Part shown: positions 16,346-25,713 of the stretch, one piece after another
How positions within the stretch are numbered: the first letter of the stretch is position 1
Layout: every line of letters begins with the position of its first letter
Translations under genes and position numbers: made by a program
Notes under the pieces: model-generated
Told to the model about the DNA's origin: nothing
Seen by the model: the letters and a program-made list of their open reading frames with translations, nothing else
Databases searched by the model: none
Assembly: GCA_003142185.1 (NCBI GenBank)
Contig: PLOR01000031.1
Span: forward strand, 1-43,156
Length of the DNA stretch: 43,156 nt
DNA from: Bryobacterales bacterium
Lineage (GTDB): Bacteria; Acidobacteriota; Terriglobia; Bryobacterales; Bryobacteraceae
Reading direction: 5' to 3'

Positions 16346-17334
16346 AGACGACTTCAAATGATCTGATCGGCAATCGTGGCGCACGCACTCGGGCGTGGCG
16401 CGCCTGCAGCCTTGTGGTAGGACGGACGATCGGTTTTTGTCGTCTGTCAGCGCGTCGCACGTTGGCGCGGGATGACAGAACACGAAAGGCGATGGTCTGT
16501 CCTACCGCGCGAACGCACGAGTGCGTGCGCCACGGCACCAAATGGCTTTTCTGCCTGCTGGCCTGCGCGGCGCTGGTGGGCGGCTTGTGGGCGCAGGAGG
16601 AAACCCGCCAGGCGCGCGGCAAGCGAGTGGTCGACGAAGCTCTGGCCGCGCTCGGCGGCGACGCTTTTTTGCGGGTCGAAGATCGCGTGGAAACGGGCCG
16701 CGCTTACTCCTTTTATGACTCAAAGCTTTCCGGGCTCTCGGTGGCCACCGTTTATACTCGCTACCTGGTCCCGGCGCCGGGTAAGCTGGCCATGCGCGAG
16801 CGCGAGAATTTCGGCCGAAAACAGGACGAGGGCTTTGTGTTGTTCAACGAAAGCGGCGCTTGGGAAGTGAACTATCACGGCGCCAAGCCGCTCGAGGACC
16901 AGCGGTTCAAGAACTACCAGGAGACCGAGCTGCTGAATATCCTTTACATCCTGCGCCAGCGGCTCGCCGAACCCGGCCTGTCGTTTTACTCGCAAGGGTC
17001 CGACGTCTTCGAGAATCAACCGGTGGAAATCGTCGATATCACGGACGCCAACGGCCGGACTGTCACCGTCTACTTCAGCAAGTTCACCAAGCTCCCGCTG
17101 CGGCAAAGCTTTCGGCGCCGCAATCCGATCTATGGCGATTTCGACACCGAAGTGACGGCCTTCGCCAAGTACCATCCCACCGGCGGCATATTGTGGCCCT
17201 ACGACATCCGCCGCGAGCGCAACGGGGACAAGATCTTCGAGATGTATTCGGAAACCGTGGAGATTAACCAGAGCCTCGGCGATGAGTTATTTACGTTACC
17301 GGCCAGTGTGAAGATGTTGCCGAAGGACAAATAG
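16342..17334 (+). CDS. LolA-like periplasmic protein, 5' end invaded by a palindromic repeat
   Basis: The frame runs for 330 residues from an ATG overlapping the previous stop (ATGA). Codons about 12-64 are not protein-like; they encode the 158-bp nested palindrome at 16376-16533. Past it, TKWLFCLLACAALVGGLWAQE is a normal signal-peptide core, and the mature region (KRVVDEALAALGGDAFLRVEDRVETGRAYSFY, then repeated beta hairpins) resembles acidobacterial LolA-like proteins. The ancestral start was probably the ATG at 16342 or one lost to the insertion; an ATG at 16492, inside the repeat, would give a usable shorter signal peptide. It belongs with the two M16 genes, probably acting in the same periplasmic process. 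Confidence 0.7.
   Translation: MKTTSNDLIGNRGARTRAWRACSLVVGRTIGFCRLSARRTLARDDRTRKAMVCPTARTHECVRHGTKWLFCLLACAALVGGLWAQEETRQARGKRVVDEALAALGGDAFLRVEDRVETGRAYSFYDSKLSGLSVATVYTRYLVPAPGKLAMRERENFGRKQDEGFVLFNESGAWEVNYHGAKPLEDQRFKNYQETELLNILYILRQRLAEPGLSFYSQGSDVFENQPVEIVDITDANGRTVTVYFSKFTKLPLRQSFRRRNPIYGDFDTEVTAFAKYHPTGGILWPYDIRRERNGDKIFEMYSETVEINQSLGDELFTLPASVKMLPKDK
16376..16533. repeat. 158-bp nested palindromic element inside a coding region
   Basis: Three nested inverted repeats share one centre: a 16-bp perfect pair (16376-16391 with 16518-16533), a 12-bp pair with one mismatch (GGTAGGACGGAC at 16416-16427 with 16495-16506) and TCTGTCA (16443-16449) with TGACAGA (16473-16479). The whole lies in the first 65 codons of the LolA-like gene and keeps the frame open. 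It has no transposase, so it resembles a REP/BIME or MITE-like element. Confidence 0.85.
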
Positions 17335-17371
17335 TGGAACAGCGCGTGCTACGCTTGGCCGGGAGAGAATC

Positions 17372-17782
17372 ATGACTGTTTCAGAGCCCATGTCGCCGGC
17401 TAGCCCGATCCGCAAGGACCACGAGCAGCCCGCGGCCACTTCTCTGCATGGCTGGAGATATCATCACGTCGGCATTCCGACCGTCGTTCCGCGCCCCGGC
17501 GAATGCTATCTGGAACAGTTCAAGATGCACGTCTCCGCGTTTGAGACGAGCCCTTGTGGCATTCAATGGATGCGCTTCGAGCCGGATAGCCCGGTGCACC
17601 CGCTGATCCAGTTAGTGCCCCATGTAGCGTTTGAAGTGGCCGATCTACAGGCCGCGTTGGAGGGTATGGAGATTCTCACAGCGCCGAATTCGCCTTCGGA
17701 AGGAGTCACGGGGGCAATGATTATCGACAACGGCGCCCCGGTTGAACTCCTCGAGTTTCGCCGCGATTCGCGCGTCCGGTGA
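17372..17782 (+). CDS. VOC (glyoxalase/dioxygenase-like) family protein
   Basis: A 136-residue protein with one vicinal-oxygen-chelate fold, about 25-130. HHVGIP (His32), PHVAFEV (His84) and the end strand VELLEF (Glu125 or Glu128) supply the usual metal-ligand positions of glyoxalase/dioxygenase-type enzymes. The family covers glyoxalases, extradiol dioxygenases, epimerases and antibiotic-resistance proteins; the substrate cannot be told here. The first 25 residues are variable. No Shine-Dalgarno is strong, but GGGAGAG lies near 17360-17366, a few bases before the ATG. It converges with the DUF2007 gene, with 18 bases between. Confidence 0.75.
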   Translation: MTVSEPMSPASPIRKDHEQPAATSLHGWRYHHVGIPTVVPRPGECYLEQFKMHVSAFETSPCGIQWMRFEPDSPVHPLIQLVPHVAFEVADLQAALEGMEILTAPNSPSEGVTGAMIIDNGAPVELLEFRRDSRVR

Positions 17783-17800
17783 GTGCATCGGCCGCGTCGC

Positions 17801-19887
<2,087 letters not shown>

Positions 19888-19917
19888 CAATCTCTAATTA
19901 ACAGGCATTTCCATTCC

Positions 19918-21543
19918 ATGACACAGAATTTGAAGTGGCGAACCGTGGTGATTGTGGTGACGATCCTGCTGTGCATTTTCGGCATCATCGGTCTGCCCAA
20001 ATCGAAAACCGACCTGGTCCAGAATCTGAAGGACAACATCCGCCTGGGGCTCGACCTGAAGGGCGGCAGCCAACTGGTGGAGGAGGTGCATGTCGAGGAC
20101 GCCGTGAAAGCGGATGCCGATCAGGCCATGGAGCGCATCAAGGCGGACATGGCCAAGCAAAACATCGGATTCTCGAGCATGGACCGCAACGATCCTCAGC
20201 CGGCGACGGTGGCGGATGCCGACAACATCATCATCACCGTGAAGGGCGTGCCGGAGACCGTGTCGAGCGCATTCCGCACTTTGGTAAACGAACGTTACAG
20301 CGCCTACGTGCTGACGGTGGTGAATTCCACCGATTACACGATGCGGCTGAAGCCTTCGGACCTGATCGCGCTAAAGCGCGATACGGTGGAACGCACGATC
20401 GATACGATCGACAACCGCATCAACCAGCTTGGCGTGGCGGAATCGAGCGTGCAGAAGTACGGCCGGGCCGGAGCAGACTACCAGGTGCTGGTGCAGTTGC
20501 CGGGCGTAGACGATCCGGCGCGGGTGAAAGAGTTGATCGGCACGGCGGCGGTGCTCGAAATCGACGAGGTCAAGGACGGCCCGTTCCCCAGCCGTGAAGC
20601 GGCGCTGGCGCAGAAGGGCGGCGTTCTGCCGCTGAACAGCAAGCTGGCCAAGGCCAAGCCGCGCGGCACGGCGCCGGGCGAAGAGTGGTTCCTGCTGGGG
20701 CGTCCGGCGGTGATCATGGGCAGCGAGATGCGCAACGCTCATGCCGGCCAGGACGAATACCGCAAGTGGGAAACCGGCTTCACCCTGTCGCCGGACGGCG
20801 GTCGCCGGTTCGGCATGTTCACCGAGAAGAATATCGGCAACAAGCTGGCGGTGGTACTGGATAACCAGATCGTAAGCGTAGCCACCATTCAGTCCAGGAT
20901 CGAAGACTCCGGACGCATCACCAACCTGGGCAGCGAAGAGGAATCCGAGGATCTGTCGCGCTACCTGCGCTCGGGTTCGCTGCCGGCCAGTGTAACGCCG
21001 GTGGAGGAGAGATCGGTCGGGCCATCGCTGGGCGCGGACTCGATCCGGGAAGGAATGCAGGCGGCCATCGCGGGCCTGGTAGCGGTGGTGGTGGTGATGC
21101 TGTTTTACTACAAGCGCAGCGGCATTAACGCGGTGCTGGCGCTACTGCTGAATACCGTGATCCTGCTGGCGGCGATTTCCTATTTTCATGCCGCGCTCAC
21201 CTTGCCGGGGATCGCGGGTGTGATTCTGACGATTGGTATGGCGGTGGATTCGAACGTACTGATTTTCGAGAGAATCCGCGAGGAACTGCGGGCCGGCAAG
21301 GCGGTGGTGGCCGCGGTGGAGAACGGTTTCAACAAGGCGTGGTGGACGATCGTGGATACCCACGTCACCACGATCGTGTCGTGCGCCTTCCTGTTTCTGT
21401 TCGGGGAAGGCCCGGTGAAAGGATTCGCGGTCACGCTGACGATCGGTCTGGCCGCCAACGTTTTCACGGCGGTATTCGTGTCGCGGACGATCTTCAACTA
21501 CGAATTGTCCGGACGGCACCGGATGGAGACGCTGAGTATTTAG
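19918..21543 (+). CDS. secD: protein translocase subunit SecD
   Basis: A 541-residue inner-membrane protein that, with SecF, uses the proton gradient to help the Sec channel release and pull exported proteins. Helix 1 is about 9-29. The first periplasmic domain begins RLGLDLKGGSQL and contains the long P1 region; IDNRINQLGVAESSVQKYGR marks its second half. The C-terminal five-helix half starts near SVGPSLGADSIREGM and contains LTIGMAVDSNVLIFERIREEL, the conserved D/R-containing motif of the family. A weak ribosome-binding site precedes the ATG. SecF follows as a separate gene after 254 bases, a longer gap than is usual for fused or overlapping secDF. Confidence 0.95.
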   Translation: MTQNLKWRTVVIVVTILLCIFGIIGLPKSKTDLVQNLKDNIRLGLDLKGGSQLVEEVHVEDAVKADADQAMERIKADMAKQNIGFSSMDRNDPQPATVADADNIIITVKGVPETVSSAFRTLVNERYSAYVLTVVNSTDYTMRLKPSDLIALKRDTVERTIDTIDNRINQLGVAESSVQKYGRAGADYQVLVQLPGVDDPARVKELIGTAAVLEIDEVKDGPFPSREAALAQKGGVLPLNSKLAKAKPRGTAPGEEWFLLGRPAVIMGSEMRNAHAGQDEYRKWETGFTLSPDGGRRFGMFTEKNIGNKLAVVLDNQIVSVATIQSRIEDSGRITNLGSEEESEDLSRYLRSGSLPASVTPVEERSVGPSLGADSIREGMQAAIAGLVAVVVVMLFYYKRSGINAVLALLLNTVILLAAISYFHAALTLPGIAGVILTIGMAVDSNVLIFERIREELRAGKAVVAAVENGFNKAWWTIVDTHVTTIVSCAFLFLFGEGPVKGFAVTLTIGLAANVFTAVFVSRTIFNYELSGRHRMETLSI

Positions 21544-21629
21544 GAACTCGTCAGAAGCGAGCGGGTTTAGTGGCCGGGGACCGCTCCCTACGGGGAGCCC
21601 ACTGGGCCGGCTGGGTTCGGTTGATACAG

Positions 21630-21657
21630 TTGTTACGGAACGCGTGTTTGATACAAT
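21630..21657 (+). promoter_or_regulatory. candidate promoter in the secD-secF gap
   Basis: TTGTTA (21630-21635) and TACAAT (21652-21657) are separated by 16 bases, both close to the sigma-70 consensus. This would start secF independently, about 135 bases before its ATG. Predicted only. Confidence 0.4.
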
Positions 21658-21797
21658 GACCGAGCGGAAAAAAAGAGCGGGAATCGGGTGCGGCGGGCGG
21701 AAGCCGACCGGCAGCCGGATCCTTGGCGGGCGGGCGGGAACAAAACGGAAAAGGCTGGTGTCCAACCTTACATCAGGCACCGGCATGGCACGTATCG

Positions 21798-23027
21798 ATG
21801 GAATTATTTAAAAGCACGAATTACGATTTTCTGGGCAAGAAGTGGCCGTTTATCATCGCCAGCCTGGTGCTGACGGCGGCCGGATTGATCAGCATCGCGG
21901 CCAAGGGCGGGTTGAAGTATGGGATCGACTTCAAGCAAGGCGTGATGATGACGGTGAAGTTCGCCTACACGCCGCCGCTCGATAAGATTCGCTCCGCCAT
22001 GTCCTCCTCGCCCCAGATTAAAGGCGAAGTTTCGGTGCAGAACGAAACCAGCGCGCAGAACACGGTCGAGATCGGCACGGAGGCGGTGAGCGAGGGCCAG
22101 ATGAACGTCAATCGCCAGGACATGTCGGATGTTCTGACGGCAACCTTCGGGCAGGGCGCGGGCGGCAAGCTGGATTTCAACAATGCCGGGCATGACGCGC
22201 TGGCGGAACGGCTGCGCGATGCGCTGGCGCGCAACAACGTGTCCGCGAGCGAACAGGACTTGCAGAACCTGGTAACGGGGCTGCTCTCGACGCGCGACAC
22301 TCAGCACTCCGGGCTGATCGCAAATTTTAATCAATTGTCTTCCACGCCGGGCGTAAATACTGGTATTATGAACACTCTTCACGAGGAGTGTTACTTGGCT
22401 CCTTTCCACATTGCGGGAGTGGAAATGGTGGGACCGAAGGTGGGCGCGGAACTGCGCAAGAAGGCCGTTCTGGCCACGCTATACGCGCTGGCCGGCATGC
22501 TGGCCTATATCGCCTTTCGATTCGAGTGGATTTACGGGCTGGGCGCGGTGATCGCCTGCTTCCACGACACTATCATTACGATCGGACTGTTTTCGTTATT
22601 CAACAAGGACATCACGATGACGGTGATCGCGGCCTTGTTAACGCTGGTGGGCTATTCGATGAACGACACCATCGTGATTTTCGACCGCATCCGGGAGAAC
22701 CTGAAGATGTCCCGGCGTGAGCCTCTGGAAGCGGTGATGAACCGGGCGGTGAACCAGACGCTGAGCCGGACGGTAATGACTTCGGGGCTGACGTTTTTGA
22801 CGGTGATCGCGCTGTTCCTGTTCGGCGGCCCGGTGCTGAACGGATTCTCGTTCGCGCTGGTATGCGGCATCCTGGTGGGAACGTATTCTTCGGTATTTGT
22901 GGCCAGTCCGATTGTGCTGTTCTGGCATGGGTGGGCGGACCGGCGGGGCGGGAGGACAGCCCCCGTCATGGCTACGGCGCCCCGGCCGGACGCGCCGCGG
23001 AAGAATGCGGCCAAGGCGGTGAGGTAA
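21798..23027 (+). CDS. secF: protein translocase subunit SecF
   Basis: A 409-residue inner-membrane partner of SecD. The ATG at 21798 gives MELFKSTNYDFLGKKW, the usual short cytosolic tail, then helix 1 (about 17-36), YGIDFKQGVMMTVKF, the periplasmic domain, and the five-helix C-terminal half with GYSMNDTIVIFDRIRENLK, the SecF signature. Typical SecF proteins are near 300-320 residues. Here the periplasmic domain (about 40-220) is about 90 longer, with a Gln/Asn/Ala-rich insertion (about 75-175) not seen in E. coli. The extra length is in frame and protein-like, so it looks lineage-specific. The last 25 residues are a Pro/Ala-rich tail. Confidence 0.93.
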   Translation: MELFKSTNYDFLGKKWPFIIASLVLTAAGLISIAAKGGLKYGIDFKQGVMMTVKFAYTPPLDKIRSAMSSSPQIKGEVSVQNETSAQNTVEIGTEAVSEGQMNVNRQDMSDVLTATFGQGAGGKLDFNNAGHDALAERLRDALARNNVSASEQDLQNLVTGLLSTRDTQHSGLIANFNQLSSTPGVNTGIMNTLHEECYLAPFHIAGVEMVGPKVGAELRKKAVLATLYALAGMLAYIAFRFEWIYGLGAVIACFHDTIITIGLFSLFNKDITMTVIAALLTLVGYSMNDTIVIFDRIRENLKMSRREPLEAVMNRAVNQTLSRTVMTSGLTFLTVIALFLFGGPVLNGFSFALVCGILVGTYSSVFVASPIVLFWHGWADRRGGRTAPVMATAPRPDAPRKNAAKAVR

Positions 23028-23057
23028 GGCGGCAGGAATTTTGGACGTACGCAAGAT

Positions 23058-23104
23058 ATTTTAGCCGTCCGCTGGACATTTTTTAGCCGTCCGTTGGACG
23101 GGCG
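23058..23104 (+). repeat. tandem 22-bp repeat with inverted core before tonB
   Basis: Two 22-base units begin TTAGCCGTCCG at 23061 and 23083. Each holds an inverted core (GTCC-GCT-GGAC, then CCGTCC-GTT-GGACGG). They lie in the 107 bases between secF and tonB, so they may be a double operator for the ton operon or a 3' hairpin of secF. Confidence 0.6.
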
Positions 23105-23134
23105 GCGCTTGAAAGCAGGTAAAGGAAGTGCCTC

Positions 23135-23881
23135 ATGTTTGAACAGACATTCGTACAGACGGGGAAGACCAACAAGGGCTGGATGGTCTTGATATCGACC
23201 TTGATCCAGTTGTTTATGATCGGCGTCTTCGTGATTCTGCCCATGATCTACTTCGACGTCCTTCCCGCGGCCACTTTGCAAAGCTTCCTGGTTGCTCCTC
23301 CTCCTCCTCCTCCTCCGCCGCCTCCGCCGCCCCCGCAGGTGGCGCCGAGGGTGGTGAAGGTGATTCCGCGGCAATTCGACGCCGGCAAGTTGATGGCGCC
23401 GAAAACGATTCCGAAAGAGATCGCGCAGATCAGAGAAGATGAGCTTCCGCCTCCCTCGACCGGCGTCGGCGTAGTCGGCGGCGTGGCGGGCGGCATGACT
23501 GGCGGTTCGGTGGGCGGCGTGCTGGGCGGCATTATCGGTGGTGTACCTTCGGCCGCGCCTCCGCCTCCGCCTCCGCCCAAGACGGTGACTCCGCAGCGCA
23601 TCCGCGTGGGCGGCAATGTGCAGGCGGCCAACCTGATCACGCAGATCAAGCCGGTGTATCCTCCCCTGGCCAAGCAGGCCCGTATTCAGGGGACGGTGGA
23701 ATTGAGTGCCATCATCGGCAAGGACGGCCGGGTACAGGATCTGAAGGTGGTGCGGGGCCATCCCCTGTTGGTGCACTCCGCGATGGACGCGGTGAAGGGC
23801 TGGATTTATCGCCCGACCATGCTGAATGGAGAGCCGGTGGAAGTTTCGACGACCATCGATGTCAACTTTACGTTGCAGTAG
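23135..23881 (+). CDS. tonB: TonB energy transducer
   Basis: A 248-residue TonB protein that carries proton-motive energy from ExbB/ExbD to outer-membrane transporters. One N-terminal membrane helix is about 17-40. A run of 13 prolines (55-67) and a second Pro-rich segment (about 140-148) flank a Gly/Val-rich stretch (113-137); together they span the periplasm. The C-terminal domain (about 160-248) contains YPPLAKQARIQGTVELSAII and the WIYRP strand that bind the TonB box of transporters. GGAAG lies 10 bases before the ATG. It is the first gene of the operon tonB-exbB-exbD-exbD-TPR. Compared with E. coli TonB, the linker is Gly-rich instead of Lys/Glu-Pro. Confidence 0.9.
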   Translation: MFEQTFVQTGKTNKGWMVLISTLIQLFMIGVFVILPMIYFDVLPAATLQSFLVAPPPPPPPPPPPPPQVAPRVVKVIPRQFDAGKLMAPKTIPKEIAQIREDELPPPSTGVGVVGGVAGGMTGGSVGGVLGGIIGGVPSAAPPPPPPPKTVTPQRIRVGGNVQAANLITQIKPVYPPLAKQARIQGTVELSAIIGKDGRVQDLKVVRGHPLLVHSAMDAVKGWIYRPTMLNGEPVEVSTTIDVNFTLQ

Positions 23882-23951
23882 TACCCCGGCGGGCGCGTAG
23901 CGGACGCCGGCAAGAGCAGTAACATTTCAACTCGCAGGAGAAAAAATCAGA

Positions 23952-24686
23952 ATGTTCGTCCATGTGCATTTCGCGTTCTTCTATTTGCTCCAGGAGACGG
24001 TGGGCTGGGACCTGCCGCACCTTTGGAGCCAGATGGGCACGCCGGCCAAGGCCGTCGTAATCATTTTGTTCATCATGTCCGCGTATTCGATCGGCGTGAT
24101 GATCGACAGATTGCTGGCTTACAGCGCCGCCCGTAAACAATCCCGGCAGTTCGCTCCGGCGGTGGCCGGCGCGCTGCGGGAAGGCAAACTGGAAGAGGCC
24201 GTCAAGATCGCCGACCGCTACAAGAAGAGCCACCTGGCTAAGGTTGTGGTCGCCGGTTTGCAGGAATTCCAGGCGCATCAGATCAGCTCCGAAATCCCGG
24301 GTGAGGAGATCGAAGCTTCCAAGCGCGCTCTGGACCGTGCCCAGGCCATCGTTCACGCCGAACTGAAACGCGGCGTTTCGGGTCTGGCGACCATCGGTTC
24401 CACGGCACCGTTCGTCGGCTTGTTCGGAACCGTCCTCGGCATCATCAACGCATTCCGCGGCATTTCGAACGAAAAGTCGACCGGCCTCGGCGCCGTTGCC
24501 GGCGGTATTTCCGAAGCCCTGGTAACCACCGCCATCGGTCTGTTCGTGGCCATCCCGGCGGTGTGGATGTACAACTACTTCACGAACAAAATTGAAGCTT
24601 TCGATGTGGAGATGGGCAACTCCAGCTCCGAGCTCATCGATTACTTCTTGAAGCGCAGCCAGCGCGGCGCCGCTGCCCACAAGTAG
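23952..24686 (+). CDS. exbB: MotA/TolQ/ExbB proton channel protein
   Basis: A 244-residue inner-membrane proton channel that forms a pentamer around ExbD and energises TonB. Helices are about 33-53, 144-168 and 188-210. The region GLATIGSTAPFVGLFGTVLGIINAF and the GGISEALVTTAIGLFVAIPAV helix are the family signature, with Thr150s/Thr192-193 positions lining the proton path. The cytosolic loop (about 60-140) is charged. GCAGGAGAAAAAATCAGA before the ATG gives a good ribosome-binding site. It lies 70 bases after tonB and 109 before exbD; the latter gap contains a GAAA-capped hairpin. Confidence 0.93.
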   Translation: MFVHVHFAFFYLLQETVGWDLPHLWSQMGTPAKAVVIILFIMSAYSIGVMIDRLLAYSAARKQSRQFAPAVAGALREGKLEEAVKIADRYKKSHLAKVVVAGLQEFQAHQISSEIPGEEIEASKRALDRAQAIVHAELKRGVSGLATIGSTAPFVGLFGTVLGIINAFRGISNEKSTGLGAVAGGISEALVTTAIGLFVAIPAVWMYNYFTNKIEAFDVEMGNSSSELIDYFLKRSQRGAAAHK

Positions 24687-24738
24687 CGGTAAGTCCGAGC
24701 GAGTGAAACAGTCGGGATTCCCGGCGAGTTGAAAACCG

Positions 24739-24762
24739 CGGGGAGCCGGAAACGGCTCCCCG
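24739..24762 (+). promoter_or_regulatory. 10-bp stem with GAAA tetraloop between exbB and exbD
   Basis: CGGGGAGCCG (24739-24748), loop GAAA (24749-24752) and CGGCTCCCCG (24753-24762) form a perfect hairpin inside the operon. No T-run follows, so read-through is expected. It could stabilise the exbB message or set the relative amounts of ExbB and ExbD. Confidence 0.6.
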
Positions 24763-24795
24763 TAAGTACAGCCGGCTTTCCAGGGAGAAACAACA

Positions 24796-25248
24796 ATGGC
24801 GATGGATTTCAATATAAACAAGGCCCCGGCGCCGGTAGCCGACATCAACGTCACGCCGATGGTGGACGTCATGCTCGTGCTGCTCATCATCTTCATGGTC
24901 ATCACGCCGATGTTGACGCACGGCGTGAGTGTGGACATGGTGAAGACCCACAACCCGGTCCCCATGCAGGCGGCCGATAAGAGCGACGCGGTGCTGATCG
25001 CCGTCACCCGCGATGGCAATGTCTTCCTCAACAACACGAAGTTGAGGCCCGAGGATCTGGCGCCCAAGGTGAAAGACATTCTCACCAACCGGCTGGACAA
25101 GGAGTGCTTCGTGCGCGCGGATCAGCGCGCCAAGTACCAGACCGTGCTGGATGTGGTGCAGAATCTGCAATCGGCCGGCGTGGACCAACTGGGCCTCCTG
25201 ACGGACCAGATCGAGGCAAAGAAGCAACCGGCCGCGGCTGCGATGTAG
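24796..25248 (+). CDS. exbD: ExbD/TolR family protein, first copy
   Basis: A 150-residue ExbD-type protein. After a short cytosolic start, one membrane helix (about 22-42) begins INVTPMVDVMLVLLIIFMVITP, with the proton-carrying Asp24 that is essential in ExbD/TolR. The periplasmic domain (about 60-145, AVLIAVTRDGNVFLNNTKL, QTVLDVVQNLQSAGVDQLGLL) is a normal ExbD fold. GGGAG lies 9 bases before the ATG. A second ExbD follows after 31 bases, an arrangement common in Acidobacteria and Bacteroidota, where two different ExbD copies may form the stator dimer. Confidence 0.93.
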   Translation: MAMDFNINKAPAPVADINVTPMVDVMLVLLIIFMVITPMLTHGVSVDMVKTHNPVPMQAADKSDAVLIAVTRDGNVFLNNTKLRPEDLAPKVKDILTNRLDKECFVRADQRAKYQTVLDVVQNLQSAGVDQLGLLTDQIEAKKQPAAAAM

Positions 25249-25279
25249 AGCAAGGGAATTTTCGAAAAGGAGCAATCTT

Positions 25280-25699
25280 ATGTCAATGGCAGTGGGCGGA
25301 ACGGGCGGTCCGAAATCCGACATCAACATGACGCCCATGATCGACGTGCTGCTGGTGCTGATCATCATTTTCATGGTGATCACGCCGCTGACGCCGAAAG
25401 GTCTGGAGGCTCTGGTGCCACAGCCGCCTCCGCCTGGGGCGCCGGCGGAGAACAACATCCGCACGGTCGTGATCAGCATCAATGCGGATCACAGCATGAT
25501 GATCAACCAGGATCCGATCGAGGAAGCGGCCCTGCAAAATCGCCTGGTGGACATTTTCAAGACGCGCGCCGAACGCGTGGTATTCGTCAAAGGCGATCCC
25601 AATCTGGAGTTCAGTTGGGTAGCCAGGGTCATTGACATCGCGCACGGCGCCCAGATCGACAAGGTGGGCCTGATGCCATACAAGGACCTTGGACAATAG
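25280..25699 (+). CDS. exbD: ExbD/TolR family protein, second copy
   Basis: A 139-residue ExbD-type protein, clearly diverged from the first copy (similar TM helix, different periplasmic domain). Asp22 in NMTPMIDVLLVLIIIFMV is the conserved proton carrier. A Pro-rich linker (about 48-58, VPQPPPPGAPAE) is unusual and absent from the first copy, and the periplasmic part (VVISINADHSMMINQD, WVARVIDIAHGAQIDKVGLMP) is complete. AAAGGAG precedes the ATG. It most likely pairs with the first copy under one ExbB pentamer. Confidence 0.93.
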   Translation: MSMAVGGTGGPKSDINMTPMIDVLLVLIIIFMVITPLTPKGLEALVPQPPPPGAPAENNIRTVVISINADHSMMINQDPIEEAALQNRLVDIFKTRAERVVFVKGDPNLEFSWVARVIDIAHGAQIDKVGLMPYKDLGQ

Positions 25700-25713
25700 G
25701 AGATCAATACGCG

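Noticed and set aside
21656-21811. 51-codon basic upstream frame overlapping the secF start
   Set aside because: Not called as a gene: no signal sequence or known arrest motif, and the predicted secF promoter -10 overlaps its ATG. Mentioned only as a side note under the SecF finding.
23298-23336. CCT/CCG triplet run considered as a non-coding microsatellite
   Set aside because: It is in frame and encodes the polyproline segment of TonB.
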